Assembly (NCBI RefSeq): GCF_000156335.1
Contig: NZ_DS999213.1
Location: 1,161,346-1,209,344 of the forward strand
Length of the DNA stretch: 47,999 nt
From: Roseobacter sp. GAI101
Lineage (GTDB): Bacteria; Pseudomonadota; Alphaproteobacteria; Rhodobacterales; Rhodobacteraceae
Direction of reading: 5' to 3'
Shown: positions 36,271 through 44,272 of the stretch, piece by piece
How positions within the stretch are numbered: position 1 is the stretch's first letter
How the letters are laid out: each line of letters begins with the position of its first letter
Notes under the pieces: model-generated
Databases searched by the model: none
The model's input: only the letters and a program-made list of their open reading frames with translations
Told to the model about the DNA's origin: nothing
Position numbers and translations under genes: made by a program

Positions 36271-37149
36271 CTAGGCCTTGATCGTCATCAATTGGCCCTG
36301 CTGATCCACCAGCGTGATCGCCCGAATGCCAAACTGCCCCACCACCGCGCGGATCAGGGACAGTGGTGCCAGGGTCAACGCGGTCGAAAAGCCGTCAGCC
36401 GTCGTTGCATCCCGTGCCTCGACGGACACGGTGGACCATCGTGGCCGGACGCTGCCATGCAGGATATGCCCCTGCCCCATCAGCGGGACAGCCATCGGGC
36501 TTGAGGTTGCGATCGCCCCGCTGCGCAGGGTACGCGTGCCCAGATGCCCCAGGACCGGATCGCTCAGCCCCAGCGTCCAAGGCCCGCCGGTGGCCCGAAA
36601 CTCTCCGATGTTGACCAGCGTATCGGCAAGGCCCGCAGCGCCCAGCAATTCGGCAATCCTGTCGGTGGCAAACCCTTGGGCGATGCCGTTGAAGGTCAGC
36701 GCCTGATGCGCGTCCAGCTTGATAAGGTCGCGATCATGCTGCACGCGTTCCCAGCCGATCAAGGCGCGTGCCTTGGCGATATCGCCGCCTTCGGCCAATG
36801 CCCGCCACAAGGGCTGCACGGTCGGGTCGAACAGACCGCATGTCGCCGTATGTATCGCACCGCTTAATTGCATGAGGGATGTGAACATCGCATCTGGCCG
36901 GACAAGTCGCCCGCTGCGGTTCAGCTTGGAAATTCGGGAGTTGTCATCAAACAAGTTGAATTGCGCCTCGACGCGGGTCAGCAGGTCACGGGCGGCTTTC
37001 AATGCAGGAACAGCAATGTCTTTTGGCCCCCGGATCGTGATCTCTACCTCTGCCCCCAAGGCGCGCCCCTGCCACCGCTGGGCGAAAGCGGGGGCCGCAA
37101 CAAGGCTGGCCGCCGAGATGGAAATGAAACGGCGTCGCGTCAGGGTCAT
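36271..37149 (-). CDS. ApbE-like FAD:protein FMN transferase
   Basis: A 292-residue periplasmic flavin transferase that attaches FMN to a Thr/Ser of target proteins. ATG 37149 gives a Tat-like signal (TRRRFISISAASLVAAPAFA). Family motifs: FNLFDDNSRISKLNRSG, NGIAQGFATDRIAELL, VNIGEFRATGGPW, SGAIATSSPMAV. It overlaps the NosR-like gene stop by 4 bases; the latter has a matching flavinylation site, so this pair is enzyme and substrate (inference). A longer in-frame start at 37248 is disfavoured because it would bury the Tat signal. Confidence 0.9.
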   Translation of the reverse strand: MTLTRRRFISISAASLVAAPAFAQRWQGRALGAEVEITIRGPKDIAVPALKAARDLLTRVEAQFNLFDDNSRISKLNRSGRLVRPDAMFTSLMQLSGAIHTATCGLFDPTVQPLWRALAEGGDIAKARALIGWERVQHDRDLIKLDAHQALTFNGIAQGFATDRIAELLGAAGLADTLVNIGEFRATGGPWTLGLSDPVLGHLGTRTLRSGAIATSSPMAVPLMGQGHILHGSVRPRWSTVSVEARDATTADGFSTALTLAPLSLIRAVVGQFGIRAITLVDQQGQLMTIKA

Positions 37150-39248
37150 TCGGCGGCCACCTTTCTCAATCGGTGATCCCGGCGCGCGGCAAGAATAAGC
37201 GGCACACATTGCTTGGGGTCGTCGTGGATCGTGACGCAGTCCAGACATTCAAAGCATTCGGAATACTGGATTTCACCGGTTTTCTTGATCGCGCCATAGG
37301 CACATTTCACCCGGCAAAGCTGGCAAGGCGACCCGCATTCAGCCCGACGGTCGATCCATTTGCGCGTCCGGATCAGCCCGCCGATTGCCATGACCGCCCC
37401 CAGCGGGCAAACGTAGCGGCAAAACCCCTTGAACACGACCATCGACAGCAGCAACAGCCCTGCGGCATAGGCGACATAATACCATTCCCGCAGGAAAAAG
37501 GTGGTGATCGCGGTCTTGAACGGCTCGACTTCGATGGCCTTGTCCAGCCGTGCGGGGACGGTGAACATGATCGCGATCAAGGCAAAAAGGACGATGTACT
37601 TGATCCACTTCAACTGATCGTCCAGCCTGTCGGGCACGTCGATCTGCGGAATGCGCAGCAAGCGTGCAATGTGATGCGCGAACTCTTGCAGCGCGCCGAA
37701 GGGACACAGCCAGCCGCAAAACAGCCCCCGGCCCCACAGCACGAAACCCACGATACTGACCGCCCAGATCATCAGGGAAAACGGATCATAGAGCAGGAAG
37801 GAAAACGATCCGCCTTCTAACAAGGTGCGGATCACGCCCAGCGGGGTCACGATGGAAAGCTGCCCCTGCCCCCACCAACCGATAAAGCCAGTGACAAATG
37901 CCAGAATACCCAGCCGGATCGGCGTGAAATGCCGATGGCCCGCAAGACGGTTCAGGTTCGTGCCAAGCAGCACCAGCAGCCCAGAGAGGAACACCCCCAG
38001 AACGATCAGATCACCCATCCGGTTGCGCAGGGCGCTGACCCATGGCGGTACGGGTTTGACCACGTCGGGCCGTTTGAAGAACCGCGCGTCGGTCACATGG
38101 TCTACCACCAGCGACGCAGACCCGATTTCGGGCTGAAAGACGCCGTGTTCGCGTAATGCCTTGATCTGCAACGTCCAAGGCGCGGTCGGATCAAAGCCCA
38201 GGCGGCGATCGGTCCGCAGGATCAGCGCCGCGCCATCCTGCAATTCTGCGGGCACATCATCGGCCAGTTCGATATAGATATCCGCATCCCTGAGCGCGAT
38301 GGGAAAGCCCCCCTGCGCCGCACTGATCAGGTCTGGCGACGTGTTGCGGATGAATTCCTTGGTGGTCAAACCATGGCGCGCCGTCTCTACGACAAGGATC
38401 GGCTCGTCGCTGGTTGAAATGGCCATGAAGCCCTGCAATTCCTGCAAGCTGCTGTCCGATAGCACTGCGCGCGCAATGGCAGGCGGCCCGATGTCCACGA
38501 TCCAAAGGTCAAGATAGACGCCATCAGGGTCTGCCGCCGCTTCTGGGTCATCGTCTTCCCACAAGGTCCCTGCAAATTCCGCGTCGATTTCCGAATTCAA
38601 CACGACCTTATGCGTCACCAAACCCTGTTCGATCAGATCGGCCCAATCAAGATCCTCGCGCAGGTCCATGTCCGGATAGGCGGGCGGCCCCGTCGATACG
38701 CCGCTCATCTTTTCGCGCGCCACTTTCAACGTCGCGGCCAGCACGCTTTCATGCGCGATACGGATCGACGCCGTCGCTTTGGTCACGCCGTCCAGATAGA
38801 CCAGCGCACTGCCGTCGGACCCTGCCCCGTAGGGTGTGCCCACGACCAGACTTTCGGAAATGGAATGACCACGATACTGCTCGAAGAACTTGTGAAATGG
38901 TGCTTCTCCCAATCCCGACACGAAAATCGGCTCGTTATGGGACAGCAACTTTACGTCAAGAAAACGGCCCTCCAGATCAAGGATAACCAACATGTTGATC
39001 GCCGCCCCCGAAAACCCTGGCAAAGGGGCCATCGGCTCTGTCTCGAAGACAAAGCCTGCTTCCGCCCCGCCGGAGTTCAGAAGCTGCCAGACGCCCTCAT
39101 CGTTGATCCGCTCTCCCAATACCATCGGCGGTGCGACATAGGCTTCGATGATGCTGCGATCCAACGGCTCTGCCATCAGCGAAAGCGCCGCGAACAGCCA
39201 GCAAACCGCTGCCTTCAGAAAGATGGTCGGATCAAGGCGGACAGACAT
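37146..39248 (-). CDS. NosR/NirI-like flavo-iron-sulfur membrane protein
   Basis: A 700-residue protein. N-terminal signal/span (about 11-26); a periplasmic FMN-binding domain (about 40-175) whose LDGVTKATAS holds the ApbE target pattern Dxx(S/T)xA(S/T), with Thr159 the likely FMN site; a second periplasmic region to about 400; then several spans (for example LIVLGVFLSGLLVLLGT, LGILAFVTGFIGWWG), with FCGWLCPFGAL and FCRYVCPLGAV in NapH-style loops, and a cysteine-rich C-terminus (CGSPCQLCRVKC, CFECLDC) binding [4Fe-4S] clusters. This matches NosR/NirI. It would carry electrons across the inner membrane. No nos genes are present, so it may serve the quinoprotein system. ATG 39248 is preferred to GTG 39251. 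Confidence 0.9.
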   Translation of the reverse strand: MSVRLDPTIFLKAAVCWLFAALSLMAEPLDRSIIEAYVAPPMVLGERINDEGVWQLLNSGGAEAGFVFETEPMAPLPGFSGAAINMLVILDLEGRFLDVKLLSHNEPIFVSGLGEAPFHKFFEQYRGHSISESLVVGTPYGAGSDGSALVYLDGVTKATASIRIAHESVLAATLKVAREKMSGVSTGPPAYPDMDLREDLDWADLIEQGLVTHKVVLNSEIDAEFAGTLWEDDDPEAAADPDGVYLDLWIVDIGPPAIARAVLSDSSLQELQGFMAISTSDEPILVVETARHGLTTKEFIRNTSPDLISAAQGGFPIALRDADIYIELADDVPAELQDGAALILRTDRRLGFDPTAPWTLQIKALREHGVFQPEIGSASLVVDHVTDARFFKRPDVVKPVPPWVSALRNRMGDLIVLGVFLSGLLVLLGTNLNRLAGHRHFTPIRLGILAFVTGFIGWWGQGQLSIVTPLGVIRTLLEGGSFSFLLYDPFSLMIWAVSIVGFVLWGRGLFCGWLCPFGALQEFAHHIARLLRIPQIDVPDRLDDQLKWIKYIVLFALIAIMFTVPARLDKAIEVEPFKTAITTFFLREWYYVAYAAGLLLLSMVVFKGFCRYVCPLGAVMAIGGLIRTRKWIDRRAECGSPCQLCRVKCAYGAIKKTGEIQYSECFECLDCVTIHDDPKQCVPLILAARRDHRLRKVAAE

Positions 39249-39341
39249 CACCCAAGTCTATTGGGTAGCGCATGATAACCCTATTGGACATTGGTCGAAG
39301 TCCCCACGCTGTGGCGCAGGTAGAAGATAGGCGCGCTTGGT
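39249..39341. promoter_or_regulatory. Upstream region of the NosR-like gene
   Basis: Short non-coding spacer. TTGGTCGAAG at 39291-39300 matches the core of the motif found before the dehydrogenase and cox genes; GGAC and GTCC flank it as a short inverted repeat (39285-39304). Confidence 0.4.
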
Positions 39342-39632
39342 CTACCGACACATCACGTTGAGTGTGGCCAAGGTACCGGTTGTCGTGCGCAGTACTTCAA
39401 CGGTATTCGGGCCGGTCATGCGCGGAATGACCCGTTCTGACTGCGTGTCAGAATATCCCGAATGTTGGAAAAGCGGGCTGGAAGTGACGTAAAATGGTGT
39501 GGATGAGAGGTGACCAAGCCCTCCTCGAAACCCCAAGGCAGCAATGCTGACGTCCAGTGCGCGTACCGGGGCAACCGTGATATTCGGGTTATGGGTGCTA
39601 AGCCAAGGACCCCATACATTTCGTCTGATCAT
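39342..39632 (-). CDS. Possible small protein or C-terminal part of the preceding gene
   Basis: An unrecognised 96-residue frame with normal-looking codon choice and a protein-like sequence (ITVAPVRALDVSIAALGFRG, LSSTPFYVTSSPLFQHSGYS). Its ATG follows a stop codon directly (TAAATG), has no ribosome site, and overlaps the end of the 231-residue gene by 35 bases in another frame. Either it is a small translationally coupled gene, or it is the C-terminus of that gene separated by a frameshift. No motif is seen. Confidence 0.4.
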   Translation of the reverse strand: MIRRNVWGPWLSTHNPNITVAPVRALDVSIAALGFRGGLGHLSSTPFYVTSSPLFQHSGYSDTQSERVIPRMTGPNTVEVLRTTTGTLATLNVMCR

Positions 39633-40293
39633 TTAGAACCAATATTTCAGTGTATTCCGAAGGGTGCCGTTCTGATGTTTGGCACTGTGTCAAAATCCGT
39701 TCGAATTCACGCGCCGGAGTTTCGAATAAGCCGGTAAAGCGCAAATCAGCGGCGCTGCATATGCCGTCAAATCCGGGCGATTTGGCCCACGAAAACGTAT
39801 GAGGCACGCCACCCAAGGCATTTCTTTGGCCCTGCAAGATGACAAACGTACTTTCTTCGCGAACCGACACCTTGCCAAACGTCTTTGTCTGCGCCCCCCC
39901 GGTAACCAGACCGATGCCCTGCACGATGGCGGGTTCAGCCAGCCGTGTAAGCGGTGACAAGAGTTTTGACGGCGCTCGTTCCTTTGAATACCAGTACCAC
40001 TTTCCAGCGCCGCTAAGTTGGGCCTCAAGACCATCAAGTGTCACAATAATGTCGAGCCTTTCTGCAATGCCCGCAATGCCTTGGGTCAGGCGCAACGGCA
40101 CAGGTGCATCAGGAGGCAGATCGGGAATGTCCATGATCGGGGCATGGGTCAGCGTTATACAGGCAGATGCGAACCCGTTGCGGTTCAACATTTGCCGCAG
40201 ACTCTCCTGCAATGGGAAATACCCGTCGATGATATCTTCAAAGCGCGTCGCCTTGACGGGAATGGCCCGGGTTTTTGCTTTGCCTTGCGTCAT
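39598..40293 (-). CDS. Unknown protein in the amine/Rieske operon, 231 aa
   Basis: A 231-residue soluble protein that is not recognised. It has a mixed alpha/beta look with blocks PPDAPVPLRLTQGIAGIAER, FGKVSVREESTFVILQGQRN and DLRFTGLFETPAREFERILT, and a short Cys-poor C-terminus (TKCMGSLA). It starts one base after the glutamine-synthetase-like gene stops, so it is co-transcribed with it and the Rieske genes. The position suggests an auxiliary enzyme or binding protein of the pathway. It may continue in another frame (39342-39632). Confidence 0.72.
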   Translation of the reverse strand: MTQGKAKTRAIPVKATRFEDIIDGYFPLQESLRQMLNRNGFASACITLTHAPIMDIPDLPPDAPVPLRLTQGIAGIAERLDIIVTLDGLEAQLSGAGKWYWYSKERAPSKLLSPLTRLAEPAIVQGIGLVTGGAQTKTFGKVSVREESTFVILQGQRNALGGVPHTFSWAKSPGFDGICSAADLRFTGLFETPAREFERILTQCQTSERHPSEYTEILVLNDQTKCMGSLA

Positions 40294-40294
40294 A

Positions 40295-41767
40295 TCAAAA
40301 CAGATTGAAATATTCGGCTTGCTCCCATTCTGACACGGTCATCAGATAGCGCTGCCATTCGGCGCGTTTGAGATGCACCAGATACTGTACAAACTCATCC
40401 CCCAGCGCCGCTTTGAAAAGACCACTTGCTTCAAATGCATCTATGGCCGCGCTTAAATTGTCGGGCAGTTGGGCCGCACTATTCGCGTATGGCGTCAGCG
40501 TGGGTGACGGGGCCGATGCGCCGGACGTGATGCCAGACAGACCGCCGAGAATTTGCGCAGCGAACGCGTAATATGGGTTTGCGGTTGTGTCTGCCACGCG
40601 GTTTTCTATCCGGCTGGCATTATCGCCGGGGTAAAGCAGTGCGCGGATCATCGCGCCGCGATTGTCTGCGCCCCATGTGATCCGATTGGGGGCAAGCTGA
40701 AATTCTGTAAATCGCTTGTATCCATTCACCGTAGGCGTGGTCAGCAAGCAAGAAGCAGACGCATGTTGCAACAGGCCGGCGATCCAACCCGATGCCTGCG
40801 GCGTCAGGTCACTGTTTTCGGACACAAACAGGTTCTTGCCGGTATTGATGTCCAGCAGGGATTGATGGATGTGCCATCCGTTCGCAACAGCGTTTGGGAG
40901 TTTTGGTTTGGCCATGAAAGTTGCATGCAACCCGCGCTGGGCGCAGACCTCTTTCACCATTGTGCGAAACAAGACAAAGCGCTCGGCTTGAACCATCGGG
41001 CCAGACGGATCGAAGGTAAACTCGAACTGGCTCGGCCCCATCTCGACTTCCATTGAGCGCGGAGCCAGCCCCAGTTCATCGGAAAAGCGGCGCAGGGTAT
41101 CAAGGATTTCCTCGGCTTCGCTATAGCGGGTGTCGGTGAGATATTGCCAACCTTGGGTCAGGTTCCTGGTCGAAATCGCCGCGGGCGGAATCGTTGCTTG
41201 TTCATGCCCCAAAGCCGCATCTGTCTTTTGAAAAATCTGAAATTCGACTTCCAGTCCAAAGACAGCCTCGAATCCTGCATCGCGCAGTTTATCAACGGCG
41301 TTTCGCAGCACCGTCCTTGATGAAAACCCTATCGCTGCCCCTGTTCGGCTAATCACGTCACACATCAAAATTGCCGAGTGTGGGGACCAGGGCAAGAGGT
41401 GGAAACAGCCTGGGTCAGGGACCAGCAACACGTCGCTCGCCCCGTCGAGCAGCGCATCAATTCCCGAGACGGAACCAGATGCGCTTCCCCCCCAGACATC
41501 AAAGACCGTACGGTGCGCGGTGTCCTTTAACAGCAGCGTTGACGGCACCCCGATCCCGGACGAGAACGCGCTTTTCAGCATGCGGGCTGCGATCGTTTTG
41601 CCGCGAAGTATCCCGTGCTGGTCCACAAAGACCAAGCGCACCGTTTCGATATTGTTTGCTGTGACTTGTTCTATGATGCCCTGCGCCAGTATGGCAGAAT
41701 TCCCATCCCGATAGCCCAGGCTTGCAAGCGCGCCGGATTTTATCTCATCGGCCAAACTGTTGCTCAT
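40295..41767 (-). CDS. Glutamine synthetase-like ligase (gamma-glutamyl amine synthetase type)
   Basis: A 490-residue member of the glutamine synthetase family. Catalytic motifs are kept: EVEFQIF near residue 173, the MEVEMGPSQFEFTF block near 240, NGWHIHQSL (nucleotide-binding His), NRITWGADNRGAMIR and ENRVADTTANPYYAFAA. The adenylylation region typical of GlnA is absent. Such paralogues join glutamate to amines or anilines (PuuA- and TdnQ-like reactions) as the first step of catabolism. Twenty-two bases after the oxygenase gene, so in the same operon. The amine substrate cannot be told from sequence. Confidence 0.88.
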   Translation of the reverse strand: MSNSLADEIKSGALASLGYRDGNSAILAQGIIEQVTANNIETVRLVFVDQHGILRGKTIAARMLKSAFSSGIGVPSTLLLKDTAHRTVFDVWGGSASGSVSGIDALLDGASDVLLVPDPGCFHLLPWSPHSAILMCDVISRTGAAIGFSSRTVLRNAVDKLRDAGFEAVFGLEVEFQIFQKTDAALGHEQATIPPAAISTRNLTQGWQYLTDTRYSEAEEILDTLRRFSDELGLAPRSMEVEMGPSQFEFTFDPSGPMVQAERFVLFRTMVKEVCAQRGLHATFMAKPKLPNAVANGWHIHQSLLDINTGKNLFVSENSDLTPQASGWIAGLLQHASASCLLTTPTVNGYKRFTEFQLAPNRITWGADNRGAMIRALLYPGDNASRIENRVADTTANPYYAFAAQILGGLSGITSGASAPSPTLTPYANSAAQLPDNLSAAIDAFEASGLFKAALGDEFVQYLVHLKRAEWQRYLMTVSEWEQAEYFNLF

Positions 41768-41789
41768 ACTGTTCCCTCAAACCACCACG

Positions 41790-43013
41790 TTAAACGGTTG
41801 CATCCCAAGGGCATTCAGACCGGCGCGCCAAATCCGCCTGCCGACTTGCATCTTTCCAGTCCGCGCTGTTTGCAATTGCATCATTTGACAGCGGACCAAC
41901 CATGTCCAAGGGTGCCTTGCCGTTGCGCATGGGCAATTCATCAGTCCCCTGCTCTACCGCCGCGATTGCCGCACGCAACATGCGCCTGTAACGGATAATT
42001 GCAGCATCGGAGCGGCCCAGGTGCTCCTGCGTTCGGTCCTGGATCCGGCCCATGCCCTCAACGGCCCATTGGTCATGGACGTTGATATCAAGCCCCATGC
42101 CTGTGTAGGTCGTCGTCGCTTGTTCCGCAGGATCGTAATGATAGTCGTTCGTCCGGTTTTTCAGCGGCGCGTAATCGGGCAAGCGATGTTCCTTGAGCCT
42201 TTGTTCTCGCATCAAATTCTTGTTGACCGGTTTTTGAAAGCTGGTGAACATCGTGTACCAATAGCAAGTATAGTCATCTATCGGCACGTGCCATTGTGTG
42301 ATCGTCATTTCGCGGGACATCGGAATGCAGATGGCCTCGGGAAATATCTGATTTGTGACGCGCACATGGGTCTTGCCATTGTTCAAAGTGCGCAGCGCGG
42401 TAATTTTCAGACCAAAGTCGGTTTCCTCAACTTCAATATCCGGCCGCGGGTATTCGCGCAGTATCTGGGTCATCGGAATGTCCGTGTCGGCAGCCTTGTC
42501 GCGGAACTGTTTGCCATATCCGTCAGAGGTATCTTCATCCTCGAGGAACCGATGCAAGAACGAGGCGTGAGCCGGATCTATGCCAATTTCCAAAGCCTGC
42601 AGCCAATTGCATTCCCACAAGCCCTTGAACGCGAAGACATGGCTGTCCGGCGCGCGAAAACAGTCGAAATTCGGAAACTCTGGCGGCGTGCCCGGCCCCA
42701 TATAGGCAAAGAACAGGCCATTGCGGTTTTCGACCGGGTATACCGGGCCGGTGTGGTCGACCTTGATGTCTTTTGCAGCCGGGTAAAATGCGGGCGGTTC
42801 ATCATTGGACGCGATCCGCGTCGCCAGAACCAGTTGGTCAGCGTCGTCGCGCACCAAAGTCAATCGCTCCCCCAACAGGTTCACGGGCACATTATCCCCG
42901 TGCGCCAGCTCTTCCGCCAAAGCCGCCGGCTGCCAATAACGACGCAACACCGCGCCTGCGGGGGTGTTGGGGCCAATCCGCGTTATCCGGTCGTTCAGGT
43001 CCTGACTGATCAT
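41790..43013 (-). CDS. Rieske-oxygenase alpha-subunit-like protein lacking the Rieske cluster
   Basis: A 407-residue relative of phthalate 4,5-dioxygenase type oxygenases. The N-terminus matches that family (RITRIGPNTPAGAVLRRYWQ), the mononuclear iron site is intact (GIDPAHASFLH: bridging Asp146, His149 and His154), and the C-terminal block MGRIQDRTQEHLGRSDAAII is typical. However the CxH...CxxH Rieske motif is missing: residues 55-105 run from LVRDDADQLVL to FFAYMGPG without any Cys or HGW, and the region is shortened. A separate Rieske protein is encoded immediately upstream with a 4-base overlap, so electrons must come from it. Likely a hydroxylase or demethylase; substrate unknown. Confidence 0.85.
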   Translation of the reverse strand: MISQDLNDRITRIGPNTPAGAVLRRYWQPAALAEELAHGDNVPVNLLGERLTLVRDDADQLVLATRIASNDEPPAFYPAAKDIKVDHTGPVYPVENRNGLFFAYMGPGTPPEFPNFDCFRAPDSHVFAFKGLWECNWLQALEIGIDPAHASFLHRFLEDEDTSDGYGKQFRDKAADTDIPMTQILREYPRPDIEVEETDFGLKITALRTLNNGKTHVRVTNQIFPEAICIPMSREMTITQWHVPIDDYTCYWYTMFTSFQKPVNKNLMREQRLKEHRLPDYAPLKNRTNDYHYDPAEQATTTYTGMGLDINVHDQWAVEGMGRIQDRTQEHLGRSDAAIIRYRRMLRAAIAAVEQGTDELPMRNGKAPLDMVGPLSNDAIANSADWKDASRQADLARRSECPWDATV

Positions 43014-43441
43014 TGTGTCGCGCCTTCCGTGGGTTCACTGGCAAGAGGCTCGCTCTCGCTGATATATGCCATGATATCACCGTCCCGCTCGATCACAGGT
43101 ATCATAGGCACCTTGATTTGCTTATACATCAACGAGCCTTCCGGCTCCGCAGGTTGTTCGACGCATTGCCCGCTTCGATCAAAATGCCAGCCGTGAAACG
43201 GGCAGCGCAATCCATTGTCCTCAAGTCGGCCAAAGCACAGGTCAGCCCCACGATGCGGACAGTTCCGTCCGATCAGGCCAAGTTCACCGTCGTCATCCCG
43301 AAACAACACCAGCCGTTGACCTCGCAGCGTCACGGGGATCACCGGTCTGGGAATGTTCAACTCGGCGCTTTTGGCCACAACAACCCAACGGGCCGGGTCT
43401 TCAAACTGGTCGAATGGTGTTTTGTCATCAGCTTGGGGCAC
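43010..43441 (-). CDS. Stand-alone Rieske [2Fe-2S] protein
   Basis: A 143-residue Rieske protein. The cluster ligands are Cys61, His63, Cys80 and His83 in NCPHRGADL and CPFHGWHFD, spaced as in ring-hydroxylating oxygenases (16 residues between His63 and Cys80). Length covers one Rieske fold plus short ends. The start is GTG 43441 with GGAGG about 9 bases upstream. It leads the operon and overlaps the oxygenase gene (ATGA). Because the partner has lost its own cluster, this protein probably supplies the electron-transfer centre in trans. Confidence 0.9.
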   Translation of the reverse strand: MPQADDKTPFDQFEDPARWVVVAKSAELNIPRPVIPVTLRGQRLVLFRDDDGELGLIGRNCPHRGADLCFGRLEDNGLRCPFHGWHFDRSGQCVEQPAEPEGSLMYKQIKVPMIPVIERDGDIMAYISESEPLASEPTEGATQ

Positions 43442-43525
43442 GCGACTTGACCTCCACAGAATGTGTGCGATAATCGCACTTTATGTCATATAAAGAACGT
43501 AATTTCTTTGGTGAAATCTGTCAAC
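43442..43525. promoter_or_regulatory. Divergent promoter/operator region of the IclR regulator and Rieske operon
   Basis: Three inverted repeats are packed in this spacer: GTGCGAT-A-ATCGCAC (43465-43479, perfect), CTTTAT-5-ATAAAG (43479-43495), and AAAGAA-6-TTCTTT. The first is IclR-operator-like in size and position and lies between the two divergent starts, so it is the best candidate site for the regulator. Confidence 0.6.
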
Positions 43526-44272
43526 ATGACCCAGAAGAACAGCGCATCAACATTTGCCAAGGGCCTGAAGGTTCTGTCATGCTTCGAGACCGGCAGACGT
43601 GACCTGACAATGGCCGAGGTTTCGCGCCTGACTGGCTTTGACCGCGCAACAACGCGGCGGCTGTGCCTGACTTTGGAGGACAGTGGATACCTTCAAAAGG
43701 AAGACCGCGCGTTCCGGCTAACGCCAAAGATTTTGGCCATGGCCGGGGGGTATTTGACCGCCAATGATTTCGGCCGCTCTGTGCAACCGGTCCTCAATCA
43801 GTTCGCCGAGGCGTTCGAAGGAGAGATCGCATTGGCCATGCGTGATGGAGACCGCGCGATCTATATTGCGCGATCTGCCACATCCTCTGCGCGGATTTCG
43901 TTCGGATTTTCAATCGGCAGCACATTGCCTTTACTGCCAACGGCCGTCGGGCAGATGTTGCTTGCACGCGGTCTGGCCAGCGATGTGGATTTGGATCTTG
44001 CACGCCTCATCCCCGAAAAACTGACCGAGGCCACAGATATGGATCTGACCTCAATTCGCCAAAAGATCGAACGAGCGGCATCCCAAGGTTATGCGTTCGT
44101 GCGCAACGAATTTGAAATGGGGGCCGCCGGCATCGCGGTGCCCGTTGGAAACATTGGTGCCTCGCCCGCAGTCTTGGCGACAACGGCGTCTATCAACCAA
44201 TTCGACAAAGCGGCAGAGTTTGATCGCGCGTTGGACATTTTGCGCCGTGCTGCCATGAACCTACGTCTTTAA
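43526..44272 (+). CDS. IclR family transcriptional regulator
   Basis: A 248-residue regulator. An N-terminal winged HTH (about 5-65: ASTFAKGLKVLSCFE, MAEVSRLTGFDRATTRRLCL) is followed by an effector-binding IclR domain (about 80-245) with RDGDRAIYIARSA, LPLLPTAVGQMLLARG and GAAGIAVPVGN. IclR proteins commonly control neighbouring aromatic or amine catabolic operons in response to the substrate. It is divergent from the Rieske/glutamine-synthetase-like operon, its probable target. ATG 43526 gives the family start; GTG 43511 and a longer start at 43463 lie inside the operator-like palindromes. Confidence 0.9.
   Translation: MTQKNSASTFAKGLKVLSCFETGRRDLTMAEVSRLTGFDRATTRRLCLTLEDSGYLQKEDRAFRLTPKILAMAGGYLTANDFGRSVQPVLNQFAEAFEGEIALAMRDGDRAIYIARSATSSARISFGFSIGSTLPLLPTAVGQMLLARGLASDVDLDLARLIPEKLTEATDMDLTSIRQKIERAASQGYAFVRNEFEMGAAGIAVPVGNIGASPAVLATTASINQFDKAAEFDRALDILRRAAMNLRL

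Noticed and set aside
37146..39248. Evidence for a nitrous oxide reductase cluster
   Set aside because: The NosR-like protein is alone with ApbE; no nosZ, nosD, nosF or nosY is visible in the window.
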